Positions 35,156-44,169 of a stretch of DNA of 64,000 bases are shown here, one piece after another. Each line of letters starts with the position of its first letter. Positions within the stretch are counted from its first letter, which is position 1. Position numbers and translations under genes: made by a program. The notes below the pieces were generated by a model. That model was given only the letters and a program-made list of their open reading frames with translations. It ran no database searches and was not told the origin of the DNA. The DNA is from Bradyrhizobium diazoefficiens (GTDB lineage: Bacteria > Pseudomonadota > Alphaproteobacteria > Rhizobiales > Xanthobacteraceae). The stretch spans positions 4,151,001 through 4,215,000 of the forward strand of contig NZ_CP067100.1 in assembly GCF_016616235.1 (NCBI RefSeq), written 5' to 3'.

Positions 35156-38032
35156 TTAGGTCGCCTGTTTCAGCCGCTCCAGCGCCTCGAGCAGCTTGGC
35201 CTTGCGGGCCAGCGCCGCCTCGCGCTTCTCGCGCTCTTCCTCGACGACCTCCTCGGCCGCGTTGGCGACGAACTTTTCGTTGGCGAGCTTGGACTCGGCG
35301 CGCTTGATGTCGGCGTCGGCCTTGCCGATCTCCTTGTCGAGGCGCGCCCGCTCGGCGGCGACATCGATGACGCCCTTAAGCGGCAGCGCAGCCACCTCGC
35401 CGCGCACCAGCAGCTGCACAGCGCCATCAGGTGCGCGGTCGGCAAAGGAGATATCAGACAGGCGTGCCATGCGTTTGATGACGTCGGTCCAGCGCGGCGC
35501 GCGCTCCTTCGTTTCAGTCGAGGCACCGGCGAGCACCAGCGCCGTCAGCGTCGCCGGCGCAATGTTCATCTCGGCACGCACCGAACGGATCTGCGTGACG
35601 AGGTCGATCACCCAGCCGATCTCGGCTTCGGCCTTGGGATCGGTGAAGTCGGCATGGTCGAAGATCGGCATGACCAGCGCCGGCGAGACCAGCGGATCGG
35701 TGGGACCTGCCGCAGCCGCCAGGATCGCCAGCTGCTCCGGCGACGGATCGGCCGGCTTCAGCGGCCATGGCGCCAGCGCGAGCAGGCCGTCGCGCTTGGC
35801 CGTAACCTCCCACAGTTCCTCCGTGATGAAGGGCATGAAGGGGTGCAGCAGCTTGAGGATCTCGTCGCGCGCCCAGGCGACCATGGCGCGGGTCTCGTCC
35901 TTGGCGGGGCTGTCCGGACCAAGCAGCACCGGCTTGGCGAGCTCGACATACCAGTCGCAATAGACGTTCCAGACGAAGCGGTAGATCGCGCCTGCCGCAT
36001 CATTGAAGCGATAGGCCTCGATCGCCTCGGTCACCTCGCGCGTGGTGTGCGCGCTCTCATGCGCGATCCAGCGGTTCAGCGTTTCCTTCGCCTTCGCCGG
36101 CTCGAAACCGTCGGGCACCGTGCAATGGTTCATCTCGGCAAAGCGCGAGGCGTTCCAAAGCTTGGTCGCGAAGTTGCGGTAGCCCTCGACGCGGCTGGTC
36201 GCGAGCTTGATGTCGCGCCCCTGCGCCGCCATCGCGGCCAGCGTGAAGCGCAGCGCGTCGGCCCCATACTCGTCGATCAGGTGGAGCGGATCGATGACGT
36301 TGCCCTTCGACTTCGACATTTTGGCGCCCTTCTCGTCGCGGACGAGGGCGTGGATGTAGATGGTCGAGAACGGCACCTCCTTCATGAAGTGCAGGCCCAT
36401 CATCATCATGCGGGCGACCCAGAAGAAGATGATGTCGAAGCCGGTGACCAGTGCGTTGGTCGGATAGTAGCGCTGCACCTCGGGCGCGTCTTCAGGCCAG
36501 CCGAGCGTCGAGAACGGCCACAGCGCCGAGGAGAACCAAGTATCGAGCACATCCTCGTCGCGCGTGATGAAGCCCTCGCGCTTGTTGCGGTCGAGCGCCA
36601 TCTCGCGGCCCTGCTCGACCGTGATGACTTCCTGCTCGACGTAATAGCCGAGCGCGTGGCTGACGGCCTCCTCCTCGGTCTCGGCGACGAACACCTTGCC
36701 GTCGGGGCCGTACCAGGCCGGGATCTGATGGCCCCACCAGAGCTGGCGCGAGATGCACCAGGGCTGGATGTTCTCCATCCACTCGAAATAGGTCTTTTCC
36801 CAGTTCTTCGGCACGAATTCCGTATCACCCGAACGCACTGCTGCGATCGCCGGTTTTGCGAGTGTCTTGGCGTCGACGTACCACTGATCGGTCAGATACG
36901 GCTCGATCACGCTGCCGGAGCGGTCGCCGTGCGGCACCATGTGGGTGTGCGGCTCGATCCGCTCGACGAAGCCGAAGGATTCCAGCCGCTCGACGATGCG
37001 CTTGCGCGCGGCAAAGCGGTCGACCTTATGAAACTCCTCGGCGAATTGCGCAGTGCCTTCCGGCAGGTCGCGCAGGTAGTCCTCGTTGCCGACAAGGTCG
37101 AGGCAACCTTCCTTGTCCAGCACGCTGATGCGGCGCAGGCCGTGGCGATTGCCGACCTCGAAATCGTTGAAGTCGTGCGCCGGCGTCACCTTCACCGCGC
37201 CCGAGCCCTTCTCCGGATCGGAGTATTCGTCGGCGACGATTTTGATCTTGCGGCCGACCAGCGGCAAGATGACGTTCTTGCCGACCAGCTTCTGATAGCG
37301 CTCGTCCTCCGGATGCACGGCAACGCCGGTATCGCCGAGCATGGTCTCCGGGCGCGTCGTCGCGACGACGATGAAGGTCGTGGGATCCTCGGGATTGAAG
37401 GTCTTGCCTTCGATCGGATAGCGCAGATACCAGAGGTGGCCCTTCACCTCGGTCTGCTGCACTTCGAGATCGGAGATCGCGGTGAGCAGCTTGGTGTCCC
37501 AGTTCACCAGGCGCTTGTCCTTGTAGATCAGGCCGTCGCGATGCAGTTCGACGAACACCTTGATGACGGCCTTGGACAGGCCCTCATCCATGGTGAAGCG
37601 CTCGCGCGACCAGTCGCAGGAGGCGCCGAGCCGCTTGAGCTGGTTGATGATGGTGTCGCCGCTCTCGGCCTTCCACTGCCAGACCCGCTCCAGAAACTTC
37701 TCGCGGCCCATCTCGCGGCGGCCGGGCTGCTGGCGTTCCATCAGCTGCCGCTCGACCACCATCTGGGTCGCGATGCCGGCATGGTCGGTGCCGGGCTGCC
37801 ACAGCACGTCGCGGCCGCGCATGCGCTCGAAGCGGCACAGGATGTCCTGGAGTGTATTGTTGAGGGCGTGACCCATATGCAGCGAGCCCGTCACGTTTGG
37901 CGGCGGGATCACGATGGTAAAGGGCACGGCGTCTCGGCGGTCGGGGCGGCCGGCCTTGAAGGCAAGGCCGTCCTCCCACACCACGGACATGCGGGCTTCG
38001 ATATCGGCGGGCTGGTAATTTTTTTCGATCAT
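35156..38032 (-). CDS. valS: valyl-tRNA synthetase
   Basis: Charges tRNA-Val. 958 residues, normal length. HIGH-type signature PPNVTGSLHMGHALNN near residue 47, the editing (CP1) domain with FIVVATTRPETMLGDTGVAVHPED, the WWGHQIPAWYG segment, the KMSKS loop GAKMSKSKGNVIDPL, and an anticodon-binding domain followed by a C-terminal coiled-coil (AAERARLDKEIGKADADIKR). It precedes nothing on its own strand in the window except the glycosylase repeat. Convergent with the glycosylase. The long antisense frame across this gene is not a gene. Confidence 0.97.
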   Translation of the reverse strand: MIEKNYQPADIEARMSVVWEDGLAFKAGRPDRRDAVPFTIVIPPPNVTGSLHMGHALNNTLQDILCRFERMRGRDVLWQPGTDHAGIATQMVVERQLMERQQPGRREMGREKFLERVWQWKAESGDTIINQLKRLGASCDWSRERFTMDEGLSKAVIKVFVELHRDGLIYKDKRLVNWDTKLLTAISDLEVQQTEVKGHLWYLRYPIEGKTFNPEDPTTFIVVATTRPETMLGDTGVAVHPEDERYQKLVGKNVILPLVGRKIKIVADEYSDPEKGSGAVKVTPAHDFNDFEVGNRHGLRRISVLDKEGCLDLVGNEDYLRDLPEGTAQFAEEFHKVDRFAARKRIVERLESFGFVERIEPHTHMVPHGDRSGSVIEPYLTDQWYVDAKTLAKPAIAAVRSGDTEFVPKNWEKTYFEWMENIQPWCISRQLWWGHQIPAWYGPDGKVFVAETEEEAVSHALGYYVEQEVITVEQGREMALDRNKREGFITRDEDVLDTWFSSALWPFSTLGWPEDAPEVQRYYPTNALVTGFDIIFFWVARMMMMGLHFMKEVPFSTIYIHALVRDEKGAKMSKSKGNVIDPLHLIDEYGADALRFTLAAMAAQGRDIKLATSRVEGYRNFATKLWNASRFAEMNHCTVPDGFEPAKAKETLNRWIAHESAHTTREVTEAIEAYRFNDAAGAIYRFVWNVYCDWYVELAKPVLLGPDSPAKDETRAMVAWARDEILKLLHPFMPFITEELWEVTAKRDGLLALAPWPLKPADPSPEQLAILAAAAGPTDPLVSPALVMPIFDHADFTDPKAEAEIGWVIDLVTQIRSVRAEMNIAPATLTALVLAGASTETKERAPRWTDVIKRMARLSDISFADRAPDGAVQLLVRGEVAALPLKGVIDVAAERARLDKEIGKADADIKRAESKLANEKFVANAAEEVVEEEREKREAALARKAKLLEALERLKQAT

Positions 38033-38161
38033 GGGGCTGCTAGAAAGCCGCGCGCGGGGTTCAAGTCAACGGAAAGCTCAGCGGCGAAAGGGCTCTCCGC
38101 CCCCATCCGCAGGCCGAATATGACGCAGGAGCAGGGCTTTATCGGGGCCGCACGGCCACGC

Positions 38162-38938
38162 TCAGCGGCCGCCGCGCGAGACCCGCTCGATTTCGGCCTT
38201 CACGATGCGTTCCACGAGGCCCGGCAGGTTGTCGTCGAGCCAGGACTTCAGCATCGGGCGCAGCATTTCCTTGACCAGATCCTCCAGCGTCCGCGCATTG
38301 CTGCTGAGCACGGTATGGGCCAGAGAGTTGAAGGCGGATTCGACCGCCGAGACCGTCGATTGCGCCAGGATCGGCTGCTGCGGCGGCACAGGCGGCGCAT
38401 CGAAGTCCACCGGCGCATAGGACGGTGACGGCGTCGGGCGCGGCGGCGGCGATTCGGCGAATTCCAGATCGTCGCGCGGCTCGACCTTACGGAAGCTCGG
38501 CGGGGGCGGCGTCGGCGCCGGATCCATCGCCATCTCGTCGGTCAGTTCGAGCACGTCGGACTCGGGCTCAGGCTCCGGCGCCCGGACCTCGGGCGCAGGC
38601 GTGGCCGCGTCGAGCCCCGCCAGCAGCGCGTCGATGTCGTCCTGGCTGTTCGGTCCGGCATCCGCCGCAGGCGCAGGCGGTGGAGGCGGCGCCGGAGCCG
38701 GAGCCGGCTTTGCAGCCGGCGGCGGCGCAGGCTTCTCAGCGGCGGGCTTTGCGGGAGCGACCTTGGTTGGCGGAATGTCGTTCATCGCCTGCGGCTTCGG
38801 CGCGGCGGGCGCCGCGGCCTTCTCGGGTTTGGCAGCTTCGGCCGGCGGCGGCTTGGCCTCGTCGTCGGCAATGATGCGCCGGATCGAGGCCAGAATCTCC
38901 TCCATCGAGGGTTCTGTGACCTTTGCAGGCTGCGTCAT
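38162..38938 (-). CDS. popZ: pole-organising protein PopZ (DUF2497)
   Basis: Polar scaffold that holds chromosome origins and signalling proteins in alphaproteobacteria. 258 residues from ATG 38938 (MTQPAKVTEP). The short N-terminal helix EPSMEEILASIRRIIADDE is the client-binding part. Next comes a long Pro/Ala/acidic linker (about 30-200), known to set condensate properties. The C-terminal assembly region ends in RTLEDLVKEMLRPMLKSWLD and the helix LPGLVERIVKAEIERVS. Start GTG 38950 is less likely. Lies between valS and tolC. Confidence 0.9.
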   Translation of the reverse strand: MTQPAKVTEPSMEEILASIRRIIADDEAKPPPAEAAKPEKAAAPAAPKPQAMNDIPPTKVAPAKPAAEKPAPPPAAKPAPAPAPPPPPAPAADAGPNSQDDIDALLAGLDAATPAPEVRAPEPEPESDVLELTDEMAMDPAPTPPPPSFRKVEPRDDLEFAESPPPRPTPSPSYAPVDFDAPPVPPQQPILAQSTVSAVESAFNSLAHTVLSSNARTLEDLVKEMLRPMLKSWLDDNLPGLVERIVKAEIERVSRGGR

Positions 38939-39241
38939 CTCCGACTCCACATCATCAACGCCCTCGCATGCGTTGTTTTACACCAAGCACGACAGGATTG
39001 GCCGGTTCCGCAACGGACGCTCCGACATTTTCGTCGCGAGAGCCCGACTTGTCCCCAGTTCACGGTTCAACGTGCGGTGTGCGCCCCTGCCCTCGGCAAT
39101 CAAGCCTTACGCACACGACATCGGTGCGGCGCGAATCGACCCGCATCGTCTTGGCAAGGCTATGTCAGGGATTTTGATGATTGCAAGCAAAGCGCCGGTC
39201 GGCCTAACTGTTTGCGAGGCCAACCGGACACTTACGGGACT
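38939..39241. promoter_or_regulatory. intergenic region between tolC and popZ
   Basis: About 300 bases that hold the end of the tolC transcript and the popZ promoter. AT-rich words such as ttgttttacaccaagca near 38970 are possible -10 material. No strong terminator hairpin is visible and no gene is supported. Confidence 0.35.
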
Positions 39242-40678
39242 TCAGCGTCCGTCAGGCGTGCGCACGCCGGCCCAGCTGTCGCGGACCTGCTGGTAGTGCA
39301 CGCTGGGATCGTACACCGTGGTGTTGAGACCGAGCACCTGAGGTGCGAGACGGCCGACCGCGTTGAGCACCGAATAGGACGCGACGACGCGGTCATGCTG
39401 GGCCGTGACGAGAGCAACGCGCGCGTTCACCAGCGCCTGTTGCGCATTGAGCACGTCGAGCGTGGTGCGCTGGCCGGCCTTGGCTTCCTCGCGCACGCCG
39501 TTCAGCGCGATCTCGGAGGCCGTCACCTGCGCCTGCGCGGACTTCACCTGCGCCTTGCCGGCTTCCAACTGGCCCCAGGCCTGCACGACGTTGGCGCGGG
39601 TCTGGTCACGCGTGGTTTCGAGATTCAGGCGCTGCTGCGCCAAATTCTCTTTCGATTGGCGGATCAGCGAATATTCTCCGCCACCCTGATAGATCGGCAC
39701 CGAGGCTGTCGCGATGGCGGAGGCGGTCGTCGTCCGGAAGACCGTCAGGGTCTGTTCGGTCGACTGGCTCACGGCAGCCTGAACGGTCAGCGTAGGCAGC
39801 AGCGCGCCTTCGTTGATCTTGACCTGGAGATAGTTGACGTCGATGCCGAACATCGCAGCCGTGACGTTGGGGTTCTCCACCAGGCTGAGATTGACCGCGG
39901 AGGCGAGCGTCCGGGGTAGAAAGCGATCGACTGGCGAGCCTGGCGCAAGGACCGCGGGCTCATTGCCGATGATCCGGCGGAAGTTCGCGCGTGTCGTCGT
40001 GAGATTCGATTCGGCGGTCAGGGCTTGCGTCCTGCCGGCAGCCAGCTGCGCTTCGGATTGTGCCACATCCGTGCGCGTGACCTCGCCGACATTGAAACGG
40101 TCGCGCGTTTGCTTCAGCGTCTGCTCAAGCACGCGCACGTTGCTGCGCTGGACCTCGAGGGTGGCGGAGTCACGAAGATAGTCCATGTAGGCTGTCGCAG
40201 CCTGGAGCAGCACCGTCTGCTCGAGCACACGCAACGCCTCGCGCGACCCCGAGACCTGGCTCTCCGCCGCGCGCGTCCTGTTGGCGGTCTGATTGCCGTT
40301 GTAGAGCGTCTGGTTGACGGTCAGACTGGCGCTGTTGGGTTGAAGGGGCCCGGAGGTAAAGGGCGAGGCGCTATAGATCGACGGGCCCTTCTGCGTTTGT
40401 TGGATATCCTGATATTGATACCCGCTGCTGAGGCTCAAATTGACCTTGGGGCGGTAGCCCGACAAAGCCTGCGGCACGTTCTCGTCGGTCGAGCGCACCT
40501 GGGCACGCTGTGCGTTGAGCTGCGGGTTGTTCTGATAGGCGCGCACCAAGGCGGCCTCGATCGTGTCCGCCAAGGCAGGCGCCGGCCCGGCAAGTGCCAG
40601 CAACACGACCGAAACCGCAGCTCCGGTGAAGAGCTTCACCCCATGCATCCCTGAAATTCCGTTCATCCTAACGCCCAT
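39242..40678 (-). CDS. tolC: outer-membrane channel TolC
   Basis: Type I secretion/efflux exit duct, about 478 residues from ATG 40678. ATGs at 40666 and 40648 are alternatives. A signal peptide with FTGAAVSVVLLALAGPAPALA ends at ADT. The two repeated halves of the TolC family are visible: IEAALVRAYQNNPQLNAQRA opens the first, and VSLVENPNVTAAMF-like NPNVTAAMFGIDVNYLQVKI opens the second, with the characteristic QQRLNLETTRDQTRANVVQA and GVREEAKAGQRTTLDVLNAQ. Ends in NTTVYDPSVHYQQVRDSWAG. No type I exporter genes are beside it. It is distinct from the lipoprotein channel at 52623. Confidence 0.92.
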   Translation of the reverse strand: MGVRMNGISGMHGVKLFTGAAVSVVLLALAGPAPALADTIEAALVRAYQNNPQLNAQRAQVRSTDENVPQALSGYRPKVNLSLSSGYQYQDIQQTQKGPSIYSASPFTSGPLQPNSASLTVNQTLYNGNQTANRTRAAESQVSGSREALRVLEQTVLLQAATAYMDYLRDSATLEVQRSNVRVLEQTLKQTRDRFNVGEVTRTDVAQSEAQLAAGRTQALTAESNLTTTRANFRRIIGNEPAVLAPGSPVDRFLPRTLASAVNLSLVENPNVTAAMFGIDVNYLQVKINEGALLPTLTVQAAVSQSTEQTLTVFRTTTASAIATASVPIYQGGGEYSLIRQSKENLAQQRLNLETTRDQTRANVVQAWGQLEAGKAQVKSAQAQVTASEIALNGVREEAKAGQRTTLDVLNAQQALVNARVALVTAQHDRVVASYSVLNAVGRLAPQVLGLNTTVYDPSVHYQQVRDSWAGVRTPDGR

Positions 40679-40854
40679 CTCGTGCCCGCGAGCTGGGTTA
40701 CCGTCTACCGAGTGGAGTCGTTGCCCCGCCGCAACATAGGACGCGGATTGGCGCAACGGAACCACCTCAAGGCAGTTCCCAGTGGAAACTCTTCACGTGC
40801 AGCATCCCGGCCACACTAATGATTCAGAACGGGATTTTAACAGGGTTTGAGCCG

Positions 40855-41511
40855 TCAGAAAACGAAACTGGGGGCGCGCTCCAGCCCGGGAAGCACCGGA
40901 GCGGCGGCATCGAACAGCGACCGATGGCCGAATTCTCCGTGGGTACGGGTCACAATGATGGCCCGCGGCGGCCTGGACTGGGCCGACACACCCACCAGAC
41001 GCCCGCCCTCCCTGAGCTGCCCGAGCAGCCCGTCCGGCGTCACCTCGGTGGCGCCATTGAGGATGATCACGTCATAGGGAGCGGCAGACGCATCACCCTC
41101 GGCGCAGGATGCGGCCTTGCAGGTGACGTTGGCGACGCCAGCCAGCGTGTCCTTGGCCTTCGCGGCCAGGGCCGAATCGCATTCCGTTGCGGTAACCTGG
41201 CGCGCGAGCCTGGCGGCGAGCGCCGCGAGATAGCCGGTGGCGCAGCCGACGACCAGAACGTTGTCGTCCTCGCTGATCTCTGCGGCCTGGAGCAGCTTGC
41301 CGGTCAGCTGAGGCTTGATCAGGAAGCGCTTGGTGCCGCCCTCGCTCACGTCGAGATCGAGGTCGAGATAGGCCAAGGCCTGCCTGCTGGCCGGCACGAA
41401 CGCCTCGCGCGGAACCGTGAGCATGGCGTCAAGGACGCGGCGATCAGTGACGTCACTGGTGCGCACCTGGCCATCGACCATTTTGAGGCGCGCGGTCGAG
41501 AAACCGGACAT
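40855..41511 (-). CDS. protein-L-isoaspartate O-methyltransferase-like protein
   Basis: 218 residues from ATG 41511 (MSGFSTARLKMVDGQVRTSD). It has the SAM-binding motif VLVVGCATGYLAALAARLA followed by VTATECDSALAAKA, and the PCMT-type opening RRVLDAMLTVPREAFVP. The family repairs isoaspartyl residues, but alphaproteobacterial copies beside tolC are often only similar to it. The frame continues upstream 39 codons without similarity. It starts 176 bases upstream of tolC on the same strand. Confidence 0.88.
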   Translation of the reverse strand: MSGFSTARLKMVDGQVRTSDVTDRRVLDAMLTVPREAFVPASRQALAYLDLDLDVSEGGTKRFLIKPQLTGKLLQAAEISEDDNVLVVGCATGYLAALAARLARQVTATECDSALAAKAKDTLAGVANVTCKAASCAEGDASAAPYDVIILNGATEVTPDGLLGQLREGGRLVGVSAQSRPPRAIIVTRTHGEFGHRSLFDAAAPVLPGLERAPSFVF

Positions 41512-41646
41512 TTGCGGACCCTGCAATGCGGACGATGCCGCCGACGAAAGTTGGCGGCATCTTTGGAACAGGCTCCGCCAAAACGCAACAGTCCGTGCAC
41601 CCGGGCAAGCCCAGGCTGTGCAGGTCACGGCACAAGCGGCGCTGGG

Positions 41647-41826
41647 CTATTCGATCGTGACCGCGAGCCGACCGATCAGCGCGGCGACCTCGTCGAGCCG
41701 AGCCGAATCGGGCGTCTCGACCGCACGCGCCAGACGGGCGAGGCATTCATCATCGCTGAGCTCGGGAACGTCAGCCGGCATCATCGAGGGAGCCATGTGG
41801 GCACGGTCGATCTGGATGTCGGGCAT
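41647..41826 (-). CDS. small conserved-looking acidic protein, hypothetical
   Basis: 59 residues from ATG 41826. The sequence MPDIQIDRAHMAPSMMPADV continues into a compact helical segment, LSDDECLARLARAVETPDSA. It has one cysteine, no signal peptide and no membrane helix. It lies 135 bases upstream of the methyltransferase gene on the same strand, which suggests co-expression. I recognise no family. The composition looks protein-like rather than random. Confidence 0.55.
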   Translation of the reverse strand: MPDIQIDRAHMAPSMMPADVPELSDDECLARLARAVETPDSARLDEVAALIGRLAVTIE

Positions 41827-42038
41827 GGGAATCAGCTCCGTAAGAGTCCGGCCCTCGAAACCTCGATTTGAATTAAGTCGATTTGGCGCCACCGCCGCGG
41901 CGCGACGGCGAGCGTCCACACAAGCGCTTGAACGCGATTCCGCGCCTGATTGAGATGATCGGAGTTAAGATGGTGCTGAAGCGATATCGCGCATCATGTC
42001 AGGATGCGACAGCAAGTTATTGCGAATACAACGAAATT

Positions 42039-42113
42039 TGGCTCCCCGGGCTGGATTCGAACCAGCGACCATCCGATTAACAGTCGGATGCTCTACCGCT
42101 GAGCTACCGAGGA
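42039..42113 (-). tRNA. tRNA-Asn (anticodon GTT)
   Basis: Cloverleaf on the minus strand. The acceptor TCCTCGG pairs with CCGGGGA, and CCA is encoded (42039-42041). D arm GCTCAGCGGTAGAGC, anticodon GTT at 42079-42081 inside CTGTTAA, T arm GGTTCGAATCC. Length 75 with CCA. Confidence 0.97.
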
Positions 42114-42757
42114 AAAGGGCGAACCAGTCGTTCGCGCGGGGTGCGTATAACAAAGCCGCTTGCGCTTGCAAAGGACGAATTCGACATCATCGGCAACGCG
42201 GGTAAGGAAGGGCCGGGACGCGGCCCCCCTTTCGGAGCAAGTCAGGTGCGCTTACTCGGCGACGAACGAGGTGGTCTTGGTGCCGGGGTCGTCGCGCAGC
42301 CGCAGCGCAGTGAACTTGCAGAGGTTGACGTTTTTTCCTGAGCACGGCCTTCATATGAAATCCCCGATCGAAACCGGCTTTCAGCGCCTACGTCGGTCGG
42401 CGCAGGCGCCGCAGCAACAAATGGCATTGCTCGAAAGATTCGTCCGGAGTGCGATCGAAACGTTCACCACGCGATCGATCTACACTCCGGAACGTGGCGC
42501 GACGCGCAGGGGCAGTTCATATCGATTCGAATTCTCCGCAGCATAACGCCGGCCGAAGCTGATATCCTATCGATCTTCGAGTCATTCAGTGCGATCGTTT
42601 GACAGAGATATGACGTTCCAGCGACGCATCTGCTTTCGGGATCCGCGGTACCGTCACCGGCCTTCCACAACATATCCGCAGCATATCCACAGGCTGATCA
42701 CGGCGGATTCGCCAATGCCCGCGAGCTACTTGCTGCGCACAAATCAACAGGCTGCAG
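42114..42757. other. long gene-poor interval after tRNA-Asn, with one broken short frame
   Basis: About 640 bases. Only the broken frame at 42252-42354 looks coding. Near 42668-42696 is a short direct repeat of CATATCC with CA, of which CATATCCACA resembles a DnaA box, but no cluster of boxes exists. No integrase or att-like duplication is visible beside the tRNA. Confidence 0.5.
42252..42354 (-). pseudogene. short frame broken in a homopolymer
   Basis: On the minus strand ATG 42354 opens MKAVLRK. After a run of six A (42331-42336 on the plus strand) the frame is lost. With five A the chain continues as NVNLCKFTALRLRDDPGTKT and TSFVAE to the TAA at 42252, giving 33 residues, with a GGGGA ribosome-binding site in front. 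A homopolymer length error or a real mutation would explain it. Confidence 0.4.
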
Positions 42758-43018
42758 TCAGCCGCCGGCCTGGTTGAACACGGAGCGGCAAGCCTCGCTC
42801 AGGCTGGCGCGGTTGCGCCGCAGGCAGGCGGTGATGGCGCGAACATTGGGGATTTCACCGGCGCAGAGACGGTAGACGTCGGGGGTGCAGGCCCGGCGCT
42901 GCTCGGGTGTGCCCTGCGCCTGGGCGGCGGAGGCAAACAGCGTGAGAAACAATCCGACCGTCGAGGCGCGACGCGCCCGGCTCCTCACACCCGCAAACCG
43001 CAAGAACCGCGCCTTCAT
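42758..43018 (-). CDS. small secreted Cys-containing protein, hypothetical
   Basis: 86 residues. A signal peptide with basic start MKARFLRFAGVRSRARR and the hydrophobic STVGLFLTLFASAAQAQ, cleaved after AQA, gives a mature chain of about 50 residues. Four cysteines (RRACTPDVYRLC, ITACLRRN, SEACRSVF) are spaced CX6C/CX10C-like and could form two disulfides in the periplasm. Small proteins of this kind are frequent in Bradyrhizobium. I do not recognise a function. No operon partner is evident. Confidence 0.75.
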   Translation of the reverse strand: MKARFLRFAGVRSRARRASTVGLFLTLFASAAQAQGTPEQRRACTPDVYRLCAGEIPNVRAITACLRRNRASLSEACRSVFNQAGG

Positions 43019-43277
43019 GACCAGTCTCCCGTTCTGCCCTGCCCGACCGGCCTGTATTGGCCGGTGTGTGTGAAGGGGTAGGAGAAATAATCCGCTGAGG
43101 ATGTGATCTCATTCACACTGGCGATGCGCCCGGGCTGCCTAAAATTTCCGTGGGGATTTTCAGGAATCGCTAACCAATCGGGCCGCGATCGTCGGATCGG
43201 TAAAATTCGAACGATCGGCTCAATTAGGAAACAAACCGGCTTTGCGACATTCGCCTTCCGAATTGCCGGAGGGTGCG

Positions 43278-43484
43278 ATGAGCGAAGCCGAATTCAACTT
43301 GATGCTGGATGCCGTCCGGGACGCCATGGTCCATCAGGATTTCGCGCCCGCGCCGGAGGCGGAATTCGTGCCCCGCTCGTGGAGCTTCAAGGCGGCGCCC
43401 AAGCAAACTCTGAGGGCCGCGAATGACAACGAGGGCGCCTGGCCCCTGCTGCCGTTTCCGGACGACTGGTACGCGGCCTGCTGA
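43278..43484 (+). CDS. small cytosolic hypothetical protein
   Basis: 68 residues from ATG 43278, preceded by the strong ribosome-binding site GGAGGG at 43268-43273. The sequence MSEAEFNLMLDAVRDAMVHQ is a helix, followed by FVPRSWSFKAAP and a Trp-rich end, PLLPFPDDWYAAC. No signal peptide or membrane helix. The family is unknown to me. The good ribosome-binding site and protein-like sequence support a real gene. Confidence 0.65.
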   Translation: MSEAEFNLMLDAVRDAMVHQDFAPAPEAEFVPRSWSFKAAPKQTLRAANDNEGAWPLLPFPDDWYAAC

Positions 43485-43568
43485 GGTCCCTTTCCACCAT
43501 GAGCCGATGCGCCCGCGATCTGCGGGCGTTTTGCTGTCGACCAGGCCCCGAGCCCGACGCGGTCGCGA

Positions 43569-43715
43569 TCAGGTCTTGACGCGCTCCTCGCCGTCCAGCG
43601 GCGCCCGATCCGGCGCGGCCGGCGGAAAAATGCTGTCATAGATCGCGCGCGTCTTGCGGATCAGGCGGGCCCGCTCCAGCTCGGATTTCGAGACAAGTCG
43701 GACGATGTGGCCCAC
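43569..43715 (-). CDS. small hypothetical protein
   Basis: 48 residues if translation starts at GTG 43715, six bases after GGAG. The sequence opens MGHIVRLVSKSELERARLIR and ends with a loose charged tail (APLDGEERVKT). The frame stays open upstream through the tRNA-Cys, which cannot be coding, so a start inside this stretch is needed. No family recognised. Confidence 0.5.
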   Translation of the reverse strand: MGHIVRLVSKSELERARLIRKTRAIYDSIFPPAAPDRAPLDGEERVKT

Positions 43716-43913
43716 GGGTGCTCCAGCGCTCGTTGATGGGGAATGCACTTCGCAGTGCGAAGTGTATGCCATCAAGCCTGAAATGCTGGTTTCGGCCGAA
43801 CCCCGGGCAAATCCGATGGCGGCGTCCCGCCTCACCCCGGCGGGGGCTGGCGCGCAGTATCGGCGAAGCCCCCGCGACGACACAAATTTTGCTGGAAGAT
43901 CAGAAGCTTGCGA

Positions 43914-43987
43914 TGGAGGCCACGTCCGGAATTGAACCGGAGTACACGGTTTTGCAGACCGTTGCGTAACCACTCCGCCACGTGGCC
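43914..43987 (-). tRNA. tRNA-Cys (anticodon GCA)
   Basis: Acceptor GGCCACG pairs with CGTGGCC and CCA is encoded (43914-43916). D arm GCGGAGTGGTTACGC, anticodon GCA at 43953-43955 inside CTGCAAA, T arm GGTTCAATTCC. Length 74 with CCA. A 170-base gene-free gap follows to the DTW gene. Confidence 0.97.
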
Positions 43988-44169
43988 CCGTCAGGGCGGA
44001 GCAATATAGGGGATCAATGGCTTAGGCAACCCCGAGCGGGCGCCAAGGTTTTCACTCCGCCCCTGTCAGCAGGATCGCGCGGTTGCACGTCGTCTTGGTC
44101 AGCTCGACGTCGTGTCCACTATCCGTCCGCCCGGCACGGGGCAATCAATCGTACAGATGAGTGGGCCGG

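Noticed and set aside
35123..38428. Open frame of more than 1100 codons on the plus strand opposite valS and popZ
   Set aside because: It mirrors valS codon structure, has an odd composition dominated by H, R, D and L, and no family motif. High-GC genes commonly produce such antisense frames.
42668..42700. DnaA-box-like word CATATCCACA in a short repeat
   Set aside because: One imperfect box plus one relative is not an origin; no AT-rich unwinding region, no dnaA, hemE or parAB genes nearby.
42039..42757. Genomic island attachment at tRNA-Asn
   Set aside because: No duplicated tRNA end, integrase or phage-like gene is present in the following sequence.
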